Shown here in pieces: positions 22,374 to 34,185 of a stretch of 64,000 bases of DNA (positions are counted from its first letter, which is position 1; each line of letters starts with the position of its first letter). The notes beneath the pieces are model-generated. The model searched no databases and was not told where the DNA came from. It saw only the letters and a list, made by a program, of their open reading frames with translations. Origin of the DNA: Diphasiastrum complanatum (Eukaryota; Streptophyta; Lycopodiopsida; Lycopodiales; Lycopodiaceae). Location of the stretch: contig MU832065.1 of assembly GCA_029204225.1 (NCBI GenBank), positions 1 through 64,000 of the forward strand, written 5' to 3'. The position numbers and the translations under genes were made by a program.

Positions 22374-25300
22374 TTAGCTTGGTTCAATCATTGCTTTACT
22401 AATCACTCCAAGTGATGATCTGAACTTCATAAAAGGTGTCTTTTGAAGTGGTTTAGTAAGTAGATCAGCTACACATTCATTGCTTGGAACATGCTCCAAA
22501 GCAATCTCCTTGGCTTGCACCATTTCTCTAACAAAGTGATGGCATATCTCAATGTGCTTAGATCTTGCATGGAAGATTGGGTTAGATGCAAGGTGTTGGG
22601 CTGATATATTGTCATTGTAGATGATTGGTGCCTCCTCTGAATCCATGATCTTTAGTTCCACCAATAATCTCTTGATCCAAAGTACCTCCTTTGTAGTGGT
22701 TGTCAAAGCTTTGTACTCGGCCTTGGTTGAAGATAGAGATATAGTTTCTTGCTTTTTTGAAAGCCATGAAACCACACCTTCTCCTATGAAAGTTGAATAG
22801 GCACTTGTTGATTTCCTATCCCTCTTGTCCCCTGCAAAATCTGAATCACTAAATGCATGAAGGTTAATCACATCTCCTCTATATAGAATCCCAAAATCCA
22901 ATGTACCCGAGATGTATCTTAGAATCCTCTTAGCCTTTTTACAATGGATATTCAATGGCTTTTGCATGGATTGGCTCAACCTACATACACTAAAGCTAAG
23001 ATCTGGTCAAGTTATAGTGATCCACATTAAGGAACCTATAAGTTGCCTAAACAAAGTGATGTCCATGAAGGATCTTTCATCATCTTCATTTGGCACTTTT
23101 ACATCTTGCTCCATTGGTGTGTCAACACTTTTGCATACTTCCATCTTAAACTTCTTCAAAAGACTTTGAGCATAGTTTACTTGACTTATAAAGATAAAAT
23201 CAGACCCTATAAGTACTTCTATGCCTAAGATGAAGTGAAGACACCCTAGATCTACTATCTTGAACTCTAAGGATAGATCTATCTTGATTTTTTCAATACC
23301 ATCAACACTATTTCCACTAATGATGATGTCATCTACATAAATGAGTAAAAGTACAATACCAACATCATCAAACTTAATGTAAAGAGTGGGATCATATTCA
23401 CTTTGAACAAAAGAAAGTGAAATAAGATAGCAATGTAGTCTTGAATTCCAAGATCTCGAGGCTTGCTTCAAGCCATAGATGCTTCTTTGGAGATGGCATA
23501 CTTTGTTCTCCATTCCATGCTTGATGAACCCTTGTGGCTGCTCCATATAGATATCCTCTTCCAAAAAACCATTCAAGAAAGCATTAGAGACATCCATTTG
23601 ACATAGAATCCATCCAAAATGTGATGCAAGTGCAATGATTAGTCTTATTGTGACCATCTTGGCCACGGGTGCAAAAGTTTCCTCATAGTCTATCCCTCTC
23701 TCTCGAGCATAACCTTTTGCAACTAATCTTGCTTTATGTTTGTTAACACTCCCATTTGCATTCAGCTTAAGCTTGAAGACCCACTTGCATCCTATTACAT
23801 TCCTTTGAGGTCTCTCAACAAGCAACCAAGTTTCATTCTCAATCAAGGCATCATACTCATCCAACATAGCTTTATACCATTCTTTGGAGTTCAATGCATC
23901 TTCAACATTAGACGGTTCTTCAAAACTAGATAAAGCATAAGAAGTGGATGAGATACCCTCAACTTGCTGTCCTTTTCCTTGATATGTGAGCCTTGATGGC
24001 TCCACTTTTGCCCTTGAAGATCTCCTTGGTGTGATAGGTGGGTTTGGTGCTTGCTCCTCCATGAGCTCCTCCTCAAAACCAAGATCTTGCTCCTCGGCCA
24101 TCTTCTTCTTGATTGTTGGAGCACTTGAGCCTTCTTCAAGCATATGCATATGATGTTCATCAAAGATGACATCCCTTGAAACAACAAATTTGTTCAAGGA
24201 TGGGAGATAGACTTTGTAGCCCTTGCTTGAGCTTGCATATCCAAGCATGATCCCTCTTGTGGAAGATGGATCCTCCTTGGTTCTTGTTTCCAATGGCACA
24301 TGCACATAACATATACACCCAAAAACTTTCAAGTGATTAAGATTGGGTTTCTTTCCATACAACATCTCATAAGGAGTTTTGCCTTCAATTGCTTTGCAAG
24401 ACACCCTATTCATCAAGTAGTTTGCACATACAAGAGACTCACCCCAAAAGGATTTGGGCAAACAAGCATCTAATCTTAAAGCCTTAGAACATTCACATAA
24501 TGTTCTATTCCTTCTTTCAGCAACTCCATTTTGTTGAGGAGTGTAAGGACAAGAAGTCTCTTTCTTGATCCCTTCCTCCTCACAAAAGGCCTTGAACTCA
24601 TTGGAGATGAATTCTCCACCATTGTCACTTCTAAGAATCTTGATGCTATGATTATGATGCTTTTCCACAAACAACTTGAACTTTACAAAAGTATCAAATA
24701 CTTGAGACTTGAAGGAAAGTAAGAACACCCAACAATATCTTGAGCAGTCATCAATGAAGGTTAAAAACATGGATGAACCTCCATTAGATTTGGTGCTAGC
24801 AATGTGCACATCCGAGTGTATGAGTTCAAGAGGATGAGATGACTTTGTGATGGAGTTAGGAAACACCTTCTTATGTGCCTTGGATAAGGCACAAGCTTCA
24901 CAAACCTTGTCTTCCTTCCCAATAGACCTTGGTAGGCCTAAAGCATACTCCTCCTTGATCATAGCCTCCATGGAACCCGAGTTGACATGTCCAAGTCTTT
25001 TGTGCCATAAAGTAAAGGTAGATATCTTGCTCTTCTCGGCCAACATGACAACATTAGTATCCACAAATGCATCCAGCTTATAAAGTTTGCCAAGTCTAGT
25101 GCCCTTAGCCACTATCTTACCCTTCTTCTTGATGAAACATTCATTTGAAGCAAAGTCAACATTGAAACCATTGTCTACCATTTGGCCAACACTTAGTAGA
25201 TTCTTTGTTATTGTAGGATTGTACAAAACACCTTCTATGTTGATCCTTTTGGAAGATCCTAAGCAAAGGGGAATGCTACCAACTCCTTCAATCTTACAAG

Positions 25301-26342
25301 CTTCATCATTTGCTGTATAGATAGACTTTATAGGTCCATCATAAGATAAGAGAGAAAAAAAAAACTCCCTTTTACTAGTCATGTGTGAACTAGCACCCGA
25401 GTCAATCCACCAAGGATCTTATCCTTTGAAGCTTGTTGAAGAAAATATGGACATCATGAGAGAGTCCTCATGTGAACTCTCCTCCTCCTCCTCTTTGCTC
25501 ATGTTGGCTTGGCTTTGATCTTGCTTCCTCTTGAAGCATTCCGAGGCATAATGCCCCATCTTGCTACAATAGTAGCACTTCACCTTTGATTTGTCCTTCT
25601 TGACTTTGGTGGTTGATGGAGATGCCTTTGGGGGTCCTTCTTGATCCTCAAGCTTTGTAGACTTCTTGAATGTTGATCCTTTGCCTTTGGACTTGCCTTT
25701 GCCTTTGGTGAAGAGAGCTTGGTCATCTCCACCTTGGATGGAAAGCCTATCCATCCTCTCTTGCATTTGGCTCCTTCTTGATTCCTCGGCCATGAGTGTG
25801 CCTTGGAGTTCTTCAAGTATGGGTAGCTTACCCATAATTGCATATCCCTGAACCAAATTGTCAAATTCAAAGCTTAGTCCATTCAATATGAGTTGAACAA
25901 GCTCTTCATCCTTGATAGGGTCACCTATAAAGGCTAGCTCTTTGTTCAATTCCTTTACTCTTAGGACAAAAGTATGTGCACTCTCTCCTTTCTTTTGATA
26001 GCTTCTATAGATTTGATTATTCAAAGCTAACATTCTAGTTTGGTTCTTGGATTCATAGACCTTTTGCAAAGTCTCCCAAGCATCTTGAGCTGAAGTGCAA
26101 TCTCCTACCTCACTTAAGAGTTCATTTGCAACATTCATTTTTATGCAATGTAGTGCAACATTGCACCTCTTGATGTATTTGGCTTTTTCTTGAGGATGAA
26201 TAGGTTCACCCTCCTTACCATTTACAATTTCCATCAGATCTTGCATGATCATGATAGATTCCATTCTAACTTTCCATATTGAATAGTTAGTTTTGTTGAG
26301 CCTTTCATTAGTATCCAAAAGATATGCATTTATAGATGCCAT
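22374..26342 (-). pseudogene. Gag-pol polyprotein of copia element B (two in-frame stops)
   Basis: One frame of 1,323 codons runs from ATG 26342 to the final stop at 22374, interrupted only by TAA at 25419-25421 (between gag and protease) and TGA at 23007-23009 (RT/RNase H connection). Domains in order: gag (MASINAYLLDTNERL, SIWKVRMESIM); intact zinc knuckle CYYCSKMGHYASEC; protease DSGASSHM; integrase with LWHKRLGH..CEAC, HSDVH, RSDNGGEF and NGVAERRNR; RT with QMDVSNAFLNG and YVDDI (23328-23339); RNase H with DSDFAGD, SSTKAEYKAL and NDNISAQ. No frameshift is present, unlike element A. The TGA sits where the family has Arg (TRPDLS), consistent with a single substitution. Confidence 0.95.
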
Positions 26343-27141
26343 CTAGTCTCCTAATCAAGGACTTGACACAAATGAAGGTTACTTCTATTGATTTGATTGA
26401 AGGTCTACCTTATCCCACTTCTTAGGGACCTGAAAAGATCAGTAATAGACTTCCTATAAAGATCTAAGAATGATCTCTAACAAAATCAAATCATAGAATA
26501 CTAGAAACAATGCACTTGCTTGATTGAAGTAGACAATAGTAGTAGAATTGCCCCTCTTTCTATAAAGAACATTAAAGCTTCCAAATGATCTGATCAAGAG
26601 TGAATTTCAGCAACCTAATATACTTCCAAAATCACTTGTAAAAGATCTAAATGGAACTTAATGAGGATGCAACACAATCTACTATCCAATCACAAGCAAA
26701 AAATGACCAAAATTGATGAAAAACTGATCTAATTTGGTGCATAAGTCAAGCAATGGTTGGACTGAACCTAAATCACTTTAGGAGGTGTCTACTAAACCTT
26801 AGAATAGCCTTGAAGAGTCCCCAAAACTCTGATCTTCCCTCTCCTTGAATGCTAGAAAGCCTCCTCTATGAAATCACCTCCAAAACTTGCTTAGAAATCA
26901 ATGCTTGGAGCAAGCAAAACTTGCTATCTTGGTAATGTGAATTGAATTCAACTTTGCCTCTGGTTTTAGACACCTAAACACCTGCAAATGAAGTCACACA
27001 ACACCAATCTCCAATGTATTTGACTCACTTTGAGTTCTAGAATCAATACTAGATGCTAAGATCCAATCTACACAAGATTTAGATCAAAAATTGTGATCAA
27101 ATTGAATGAAAACCAAGGATTTAGCTCATTTCAGCCTTTAG
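26343..27141 (-). other. Leader of element B
   Basis: Non-coding leader between PBS and gag, about 800 nt. No CACACGTGTG here, unlike the leader of element A. No gene on the opposite strand. Confidence 0.8.
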
Positions 27142-27153
27142 GCTCTGATACCA
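27142..27153 (-). other. PBS of element B
   Basis: Minus strand reads TGGTATCAGAGC, the canonical initiator tRNA-Met PBS, abutting the LTR at 27154. Confidence 0.95.
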
Positions 27154-27835
27154 TGTAAAAATTACAGCAAATAAGGATCCTAAAACACTTGAAATGATGA
27201 TGGAAACAATAGATTATGATTTCATAAGATTAGCACAAGTTGAACCATCAAAATCCATCAAAACTCTATTCTTGAACCTCACTAAATGGCCCAAATCCTT
27301 GAAGAAGGCTTCACACGTGTGAAAGTACGGCCTCCCACAGTCTGAGTACTGTACACCAGACCTACATTCAATCCTATAATCATTAGTAATCACAAGTACT
27401 CAAACAATTATGAACATAGAGAGCAATTGCACCATTATGAGAGAAAAATCATGAAATTGCTTGATTGATTTTGGTGAGATATCATCACCTATATATACAT
27501 GATCCATCACGGTTTTGGGCAGGTATGAGTAGCCCTAAACCTATCCCTAATTCTAATTTTGGTGGATCTTTCATCCCTACCAAGTTAGGGTTGGAATCTT
27601 GGAGATCCCTCAACAATGCAAAAATTACCAAAAATAGCTCCTATTTTTTCTCCCTTGTATCTAAGCATAATTTGGACTCATTCCAAAGGTTCTAACACTT
27701 AGGTCTACTTGAGAACATGCTTATGAATGGAATCCTATGCTATTTGGCACGTGTGACAAGCCACATCATGACCATCTAACTATTTACAAGTCATATGACT
27801 AAAACTAGTCAAGCTAGAATTGTGAATTTTTAACA
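27154..27835 (-). repeat. 5' LTR of element B (right copy)
   Basis: 682 bp, nearly identical to 21678-22359. It carries the palindrome at 27310-27323 and the minus-strand TATA at 27488-27497. Followed by TSD AGAAA. Confidence 0.95.
27312..27321. promoter_or_regulatory. CACACGTGTG palindrome in element B right LTR
   Basis: Second LTR copy of the 14-bp palindrome, upstream of the minus-strand TATA-to-leader region. Confidence 0.7.
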
Positions 27836-28255
27836 AGAAAGTGGAGTCTACTTCCTTATTACATGCTGGATTTTCACCTAACTTTGCAAAGGAAGTGTGT
27901 TTTACTATGTATTTCCATTCTCCATAGTGAGAAGATAGAAACTTTTTGGAGCCTCAAGGAGAAACTCGAGTTTCCTCTCATTGTATGGTGATTACTCTAT
28001 TTTTCCAATGAAACCCAGCTTTGGCACTTTGTAAACACTGTCTACAGGCCGTACTACAGCCTTATTTCCACACGTGTGGAGTTGGATTAGACTATTTGAT
28101 CAATGCTTTGATTGTCTCTACTTGTTTCCTATCAAGCTGCTAAACTAGATCTTGTTTTCTGATGACTAGTTTCTGATAGATTGTTAACAAGCATACAATC
28201 ACCTTGTGGATCATTCAAAGATCCATTTATGGTCCTTAGTACTGTACTTTTCACA
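27836..28255 (+). repeat. 3' LTR of element A, right part
   Basis: Continues the LTR of element A after the nested insertion and ends TTTTCACA. It carries CACACGTGTG at 28069-28078. The TSD ATGAT follows at 28256-28260. Confidence 0.95.
28069..28078. promoter_or_regulatory. CACACGTGTG palindrome in element A 3' LTR
   Basis: Matches the 5' LTR copy at 16602-16611, including the outer C and G. Confidence 0.7.
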
Positions 28256-28260
28256 ATGAT

Positions 28261-28679
28261 AACTGAATGTCTTTGTTATTTTCTACTCAACAATCATCTA
28301 ATTTCTCTCTTCCTATATGAGTTGCATGCTTTTCTAAACTTGTTGTATTGTGTGAATTTTGTTATTTGTCGAATCTGAACTCTGCGGTAGAACCATTGAA
28401 ACAATTGACAAATGTAGTTTCATTTTTCATTGGTTCCTCCATGTTGTGTATTTTGATGAAATGCTGACCGTGCTTGCCAATGTGACTTCTCTGTCCCCTT
28501 TTGATGACCAGACACTCAGGCTCCCATATGTGTTTGCAAAAAATGTTGTATGAGAGATGAAGGTACAATAAGATTAAGCTTTGCAAATGATCAATCCAAA
28601 CTACTTTCAAGTGTCAAATCCACTCTTTGTTAGCAGAATTATAGATTTAGGACACAAAGTAGAATTCGAAGGCCTTCTT
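28261..28679. other. Right flank of the element A insertion
   Basis: Continues the pre-insertion sequence that ends at 16098. No recognised gene; whether it belongs to the open frame at 15795-15983 is unknown. Confidence 0.35.
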
Positions 28680-28996
28680 AGACAAAACACCGCAATGAGG
28701 TTTGGACATGATCTAAGCCTTCAGTGAAGAACCTTCGAGTATTCGATTGCATCGCCTACATACAGATAGAAGGAGACAAGAAAGAAATTCTACTTCCAAA
28801 GTCTAAAGACCATCGTGATCGGTTATACTTCCTCCAGCAACACCTACAAGTTGTACGACCCCGATACTCAGCATATTTTATTCAGTAGAGATACTATCTT
28901 TATCGAGGATCAATTCATCGACTTCAAAGACAAGGGTAAAGTCCCACTCGAACATTCAACACCTGCCACCGACACGACAATTCGAGCCTCAGATTC

Positions 28997-29002
<6 letters not shown>
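28680..29002 (+). pseudogene. Copia integrase C-terminal fragment
   Basis: Translates as a typical copia segment: NEVWT, a TGA stop, SKPSVKNLRVFDCIAYIQ, then after a +1 or -1 shift VIGYTSSSNTYKLYDPDTQ and LFSRDTIF. These are the conserved blocks after the integrase core. There is no integrase core upstream and no RT downstream. The fragment ends at a CT microsatellite that marks the junction with a minus-strand element. Confidence 0.85.

Positions 29003-29034
<32 letters not shown>
29003..29034. repeat. (CT)16 microsatellite at a copia-copia junction
   Basis: Pure CT run of 32 bp between the plus-strand integrase fragment and the minus-strand copia LTR. Confidence 0.95.
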
Positions 29035-29035
<1 letters not shown>

Positions 29036-29074
29036 GGAAAAATAGTAATTATTCTTCCACAGAGAACACGATGA

Positions 29075-29923
29075 AAGTTTGAATAAATCAAACTAATATC
29101 AGTGTCTATTTTTTTTTATTGAATATGCATGCGAAAATAATATTCAAAATTAAGAGACAACATAAGACAATTTTAGACAAACATAGACTATTGATCAAAA
29201 ACGAATTTATAATTCAGAATCTGAATCAGTATACATTTTTTGCTATCTTATCTCGTTGTTGTGTCTCTGAATGAGTCTGAGAATATCTTTAGTTTGAGTT
29301 TCTGAGAGTTGGTTACAATGAGTCGTGCACATATATTTATATTGCTACAAGACAGGTCTTTTGGACTTTTATTTACAGGTCTATTGGCCTTTTATTTTTG
29401 TAATAGTAGATCTAACCGTTTACGACGATTGATAATCAAATAGACGCTCTATTTTCAGAGTTGAACAAATTCTGTTCGCGAATTGTTCGTGACAGTCCAT
29501 CTCTTCATTTCAGCTTCATGTTTCGCGACACTTGTCTCTTCATGACATTTTCGTCTTTCGCGAATTGTTCACGACAGATGACAATTCTTGAGCTTGAAGA
29601 AGAATAAGAAGATTTTGTGAATTGTTCACGACAATTTTGCAACATCTCAGGTTTGAACAAGAAACAAAATATTTCACGACAAGATTCTGTTCGTGAATCT
29701 TTTGAGCTTCAACAAAAAAAAAACCACGAGCTTCTACAAGAAATTATTTCACGAATCTTTTGCGAATCTTTTGAGTTGACTACAAGATAAATTTCGCGAA
29801 TCTTTCGAGGTTGATCATGAATAGAAATATTTCGAGTTCATGTTCATTTCTTTCTCATCCTTTGTCAAGTAAATTGCGCACTTTGTTAGTAGAATCAAGA
29901 TCTGTTTGATCAGTTGTTCTACA
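29075..29923 (-). repeat. 3' LTR of a truncated minus-strand copia element (left end tentative)
   Basis: The inner end is firm: plus strand TTCTACA at 29917-29923 is followed by GCTCCCTCTC, the complement of a purine tract. A minus-strand TATA-like AATATAAATATAT lies at 29331-29343. The outer end near 29075 is a guess. The sequence is rich in TTCGCGAA-type strings (for example near 29550 and 29790). Confidence 0.6.
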
Positions 29924-32415
29924 GCTCCCTCTCAAAGTGGGCAGTTGGATTAACCCCAATCTTCTTCGCCGCTTCTCGAACAAAGCTTTACTTGTGGCTT
30001 TGTAAAGATATCAGCTGTCATTTCCTCTATGGGTATGAAGACTGCCTTCAATATCTTCTTCTCAACTAAGTTTCAAATTACATGATACTTGATAGCTATG
30101 TGCTTCATTTTTGAGTGAAATACAGGATCTTTCGTAAGATAGATTGCTGAAGTGTTATCCATTAACAAGACATAAGGTTCAAAAAAAGATTCATTAAATC
30201 CTTCCAACATCTGTTTGATCCAAATCAGCTCGTTTGCCATCTTGGCTATTGCTACATATTCTGCTTCATAGGAAGATTGAGCTACTGTTGTTTGCTTCTT
30301 GCTTATCCAGAGTATGGTTGCGCCAGATGCTAGAGTACAACCTCCTGAAATACTTTTGCTATCATCCTTTATGGATGCCCAACTTGCGTCACTGTAAGAT
30401 TTGATGTGAAATCCAACTTCCTTGGAATAACACTGTCCATAGTCTTTTGTTTCCTAGAGATATTGTAGTACTCTCTTTGCCAACTTCCAATGTAACGATC
30501 CTGGGTTCTAATTATATTGGCTCAGCCTGTATCCTGCAAACGCTATATCAGGTCTGGTGTTGTTTGCTAGATATAACAATGATTTAATCAGCCTACGATA
30601 GGTTATTTTGGCCATTTATTCCTCTTCCTCAAGAGTCTGCGGACAATCTGCCTTGTTCAGTATCATTCCAGGTATCATGGGAGTATGTACACCTTTGCAT
30701 TCGAGCATGTTGAAGTACTCAATGATCTTTTGAGTGTACTTTTGTTTGTGAAAATACAACTTACCACCTTCAAAGTCTCTCATGATCTGCAAGCCTAGAT
30801 AGATTTTAGCTTCTCCTAGGTCAACGATCTCAAATATTTCAAAAATATTTCTTTTGACATCTGAGATCAACTTATCTCTTCTTGAGAAGATAAGCGTGTC
30901 ATTTTTATAGACAGCTAGAATGATTATTTCATTTTGGACATGCTTGATATAGACATTTGATTCAGCAAATAGAGGTTTGAAGCCTAAGGAACGTAGTGCT
31001 TCGTCCTTCTTTCTATACCATTGTCTGGCTGCTTGTTTCAGACCATAAATGCTTTTATTCATGTGACATCCATCTTCTAGATTTTTTTGGCTTATAAAAC
31101 TAAGTGGTTGGTCCATGAATAAATTTTCTTCCAATTCTGCATGCAAGAAAGCAGTCTTCTCATCCACAATATGGATTTTCAAATCATGAGCCATTGCATA
31201 CGCAAATAACAAGTGAATTGATGTATGTTTGACTACCGGTGAGGAAGTATCAGTGTAGTCGATCCCATACTTCTGTGAAAATCCTTCAGCAACTAACCTT
31301 GCCTTGTATCTGATGTTTTCTCCATCAGGACCTGTTTTGATCTTTTAGATCCACTTGCATTTGACTGGTTTTCTGCCATCAGAAATAGGTGCAAGTGTCC
31401 ATACATTGTTCTTATACAAAGATGACATTTCGTCCTCCATTGCTTGCAGCTCCAGCGAGCTTTGTTTGGTCCTTCAGCAGCTTCCTCAAATGTTTGAGGT
31501 TAAAACATCCTGACCATACCTTTATGGTGGTTTTCGTTATCTGTCAGATCTTCTCACAGGTGGTTTTGAGTTTGATTCTGCGGGGTTTCGAGTTCGATTC
31601 TGATTCGAGCTTTTCTGTTGGAATTCGAACTGGTGATTCGAGTCTGTCAGGTACTCAATCTTGACCTCCCTCTGAATCTGGTAATTCTCTTTCATCTTTT
31701 GCTTGTTTTACTTCTATCGTCGTTGTAGCTCATAATAATTTTTGAGAATTTCATAACCGACTAGATCACTGTCTACTATGTATTTTGACTCATCAAATTT
31801 GACATCTCGAACAACTTTTATCTTGCCAATTTTGGGTACACAAAATGATAATATGACGAATGTAACTCCAATCCTACCAGAAAACCTTGTTCTGTCTTTT
31901 CATTGAGTTTCTTTCTCAGCTTATCTGGTATGTGCATATATAATGCGCATCCAAATGTCCGAACATGTGCTAGATTTGGCTTCTACTTCCACCATATCTC
32001 ATGAGGAGTTTTATCCGGTATTCGAGATTTCAGAATATGATTCTGAAGATAATTTGATGTAGCCATTGCTTCTGCCCACAACTGTTTTGGTGCCTTCGCA
32101 TGAGCCATCATACACTTGGCAGCTTTCATAAGTGTACGATTTCTTCGTTCAACTATTCCATTGTGCTTAAGTGTGTATGATGTAGTCTTCGTATGCATAA
32201 TACCTCAATCAGTATAGTAAGCTTTGAATTCGTTGGAAATGTACTCACCTCCACGATCTATGCAAATCTGCTTCAACTTATTGTCTGTCTGCTTCTCAGC
32301 CCAATTCATATACTCAACGAATTTCTTGAAAGCTTCAGATTTAGTACGTATAAAGTATCCTCCAGTTTTTTGTAACCCTGATTCGTGTCAAGTGTAATAA
32401 ATCTCGAATAGTTCA
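29924..32415 (-). pseudogene. Copia pol fragment: integrase, RT and RNase H, decayed
   Basis: Minus strand, from the purine tract inward: RNase H with ISKKQTTVAQSSYEAEY and MDNTSAIYL (about 30170-30330); RT-RNase H linker (NNTRPDIAF); RT (30616-31212, 198 codons open) with DEKTAFLHAELEE and SIYGLKQAARQWY but LAVYKNDTLIF where the family has YVDD, so the catalytic motif is mutated; then an integrase part (31983-32198) with KHNGIVERRNRT and, further in, YMNYSRF near 32400. Several stops and shifts lie between the blocks. The integrase N-terminus, protease, gag and 5' LTR are missing: the element is truncated at about 32415. Confidence 0.88.
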
Positions 32416-32429
32416 TATACATGCACAAC

Positions 32430-33126
32430 TTGGGAAATGAGACCTAGTAGGAAGGCGCCCTTCTAAAGTGTCCATTGAGTTCCAACTTCTACAAGAAAGG
32501 CATTCAAAGAGTCATAGGTTATGGAAGGAGTCTCTTGACCTTCCATAAGCCTAAGGAGGCTCTTGGAGATTCTTTAACTCCCCTAGGCTTATCTCTCTCT
32601 CAATAGATGAGCATGGAACTCCATAGTGCATTGGAGGGGTCCATGGGCCATCTATATGAGGGTAGTAGGGTGCCCATTGGGAGGGGGAGATCTCTCTTGT
32701 TTGCTTTGCTTATGCTATAGTGTTGCTACTAGTGTGTAGAGTGCTTTCTTGTGGTAGTATGCTTAAGGTTTGGATCTTGCTTATGGTATAGGACATAAGT
32801 AGGGTTTGGATCTTGAGAATGCTACGGAGTGTTGTGGTATGCTTGTGATTTGTTTATGGTTAGCAAGGGGGGTGCTAGATAGGTCTTGCTTGGAGCTTGG
32901 ATCTAGCTATGGTTGGGTGATAAATACTTGAGGCCAACTTGTTATCTATCTTTGTGTTTAAAGAGTAGGGACACAGGTGGAGGAGAGATCCTTGGAGGCT
33001 TGCAGATCCTTACTTACAGGTGGAGGCATTCTAGCTTGGAGTTGGGGAGCATCTTGAAGCTTGCAGGTTGCTTGGAGGACATTTGGAGGCTCTACCTTGG
33101 ATTTGGAGGACTTCCTCTCCTCTACA
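32430..33126 (+). repeat. Putative 5' LTR of a gypsy element (limits tentative)
   Basis: Non-coding sequence between the copia truncation and a canonical PBS at 33135. It ends CCTCTCCTCTACA at 33126, a reasonable LTR terminus, eight bases before the PBS. The start (TGAGACCTAG near 32429) is only a candidate, and there is no second LTR in the window to test it. Confidence 0.4.
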
Positions 33127-33134
33127 TGTAAAAG

Positions 33135-33146
33135 TGGTATCAGAGC
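33135..33146 (+). other. PBS of the gypsy element
   Basis: Exact TGGTATCAGAGC, plus strand, about 1 kb upstream of a gypsy gag start. Confidence 0.85.
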
Positions 33147-34185
33147 TAGACAAAGGATGGTAACCTTTCTAACCTTCTTCAAGTTCTATTAAGATCACCA
33201 ACTAATTTTTTTTTGGAGAAAGATTATAGACTTTTCTAGCTGTAGGAAGCTTGTAGTTGAAGTACCCAATGAATCTAGTTCTCTTTGGAAAAGAGTAGTG
33301 ATGCTTATAAAATTGTTTAGGGGCTGATTTTTTATCATGTTCGAGAAGTTTTAAAGTGGGCTTTGGGTTATTTAAAGTTCTGAAAAAATATTTGTGGGAT
33401 GGGTAGAGGAAGTCTTCCTCTACATACACAAACTTTTTTTTGGCAAAAAGATTGATTCTAGCTATGTGTTTTGATCAAAACTAGTGTTTTTTTTGCATAA
33501 ATGAAGTGTTTGAAGTTTTGATTATCATTTTGAAGTTCTTTTTTTTTTCAGACCTGTAAATCTGAAAATCAAATCTGAAAAGTGAAGTTTCATTCAAACT
33601 TCATTAGTTACACCTTTCTATCTCCTAGTTTCATGAAGATGGCCATGTAGGAAGAGAATGGTAGTGTAACTTTGTGCATAAAACAAGTTTTGAAGTTCTA
33701 TTTTTTGTCATTATAAATTTTTTATTTTTAGAACTGTAAATCTGAAAATCAGATCTAAGAATTGAAGTTTTCATAAAGCCTCATTAATTTTCCATTTCTA
33801 GACACTAGTTTCATGGATTTGGAGATCTAGAATAGTGAGAAATGTGAAAATTTTGGTTGCTTTTGAAATGACAAATGGAATTGGAATTGGATTGAGAACT
33901 TTATGTAAACATTAGCTTGGATTAGTTAATTTAAGTTTACATAAAGATTTGGTTTTCATTTTTGCTTTTGATTAAGGCAAATGTAACTTGTTATTGTTTT
34001 CCTCTTAAGCTTGGATTGAGCTTATAAATAGTAGACTTGGATTGAACTTATAAACAATAAGATTGAATGAGTAGAAGTAAATGCTTTTTATTTGCATTGG
34101 ATGTAAGAATAAAAGCATTTCTATCATTCTAAATTGAGCACTTGTTGTTGTATTTGCATATTAGGAAAACACACAAGCAACTCCA
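33147..34185 (+). other. Leader of the gypsy element
   Basis: Non-coding, T-rich. An imperfect duplication with CTGTAAATCTGAAAATCA..TCT recurs at about 33555 and 33735. Confidence 0.6.

Larger units (their letters stand above)
21678..27835 (-). mobile_element. Copia element B, full length, nested in element A
   Basis: Complete minus-strand copia element of 6,158 bp inserted in the 3' LTR of element A. Both LTRs are exactly 682 bp (21678-22359 and 27154-27835), and the target duplication AGAAA is perfect (21673-21677; 27836-27840). I count about five mismatches between the LTRs (about 99.3% identity). PBS and polypurine tract are in place, and the coding frame is continuous apart from two stops. 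The nesting proves B inserted after A; similar LTR divergence says both events are young. Confidence 0.96.
16099..28255 (+). mobile_element. Copia element A, full length, interrupted by element B
   Basis: Complete Ty1/copia element on the plus strand: 5' LTR 16099-16789, PBS at 16790, gag-pol 17421-21441, polypurine tract just before 21403, then a 3' LTR split into 21403-21677 and 27836-28255. The target duplication ATGAT is perfect on both sides (16094-16098; 28256-28260). By eye the LTRs differ by about five substitutions and one 1-bp indel in 690 bp (about 99.2% identical), so the insertion is recent. Removing element B leaves an element of about 6 kb. Domain order (protease, integrase, RT, RNase H) is diagnostic of copia; the sublineage was not resolved. 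Confidence 0.95.
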
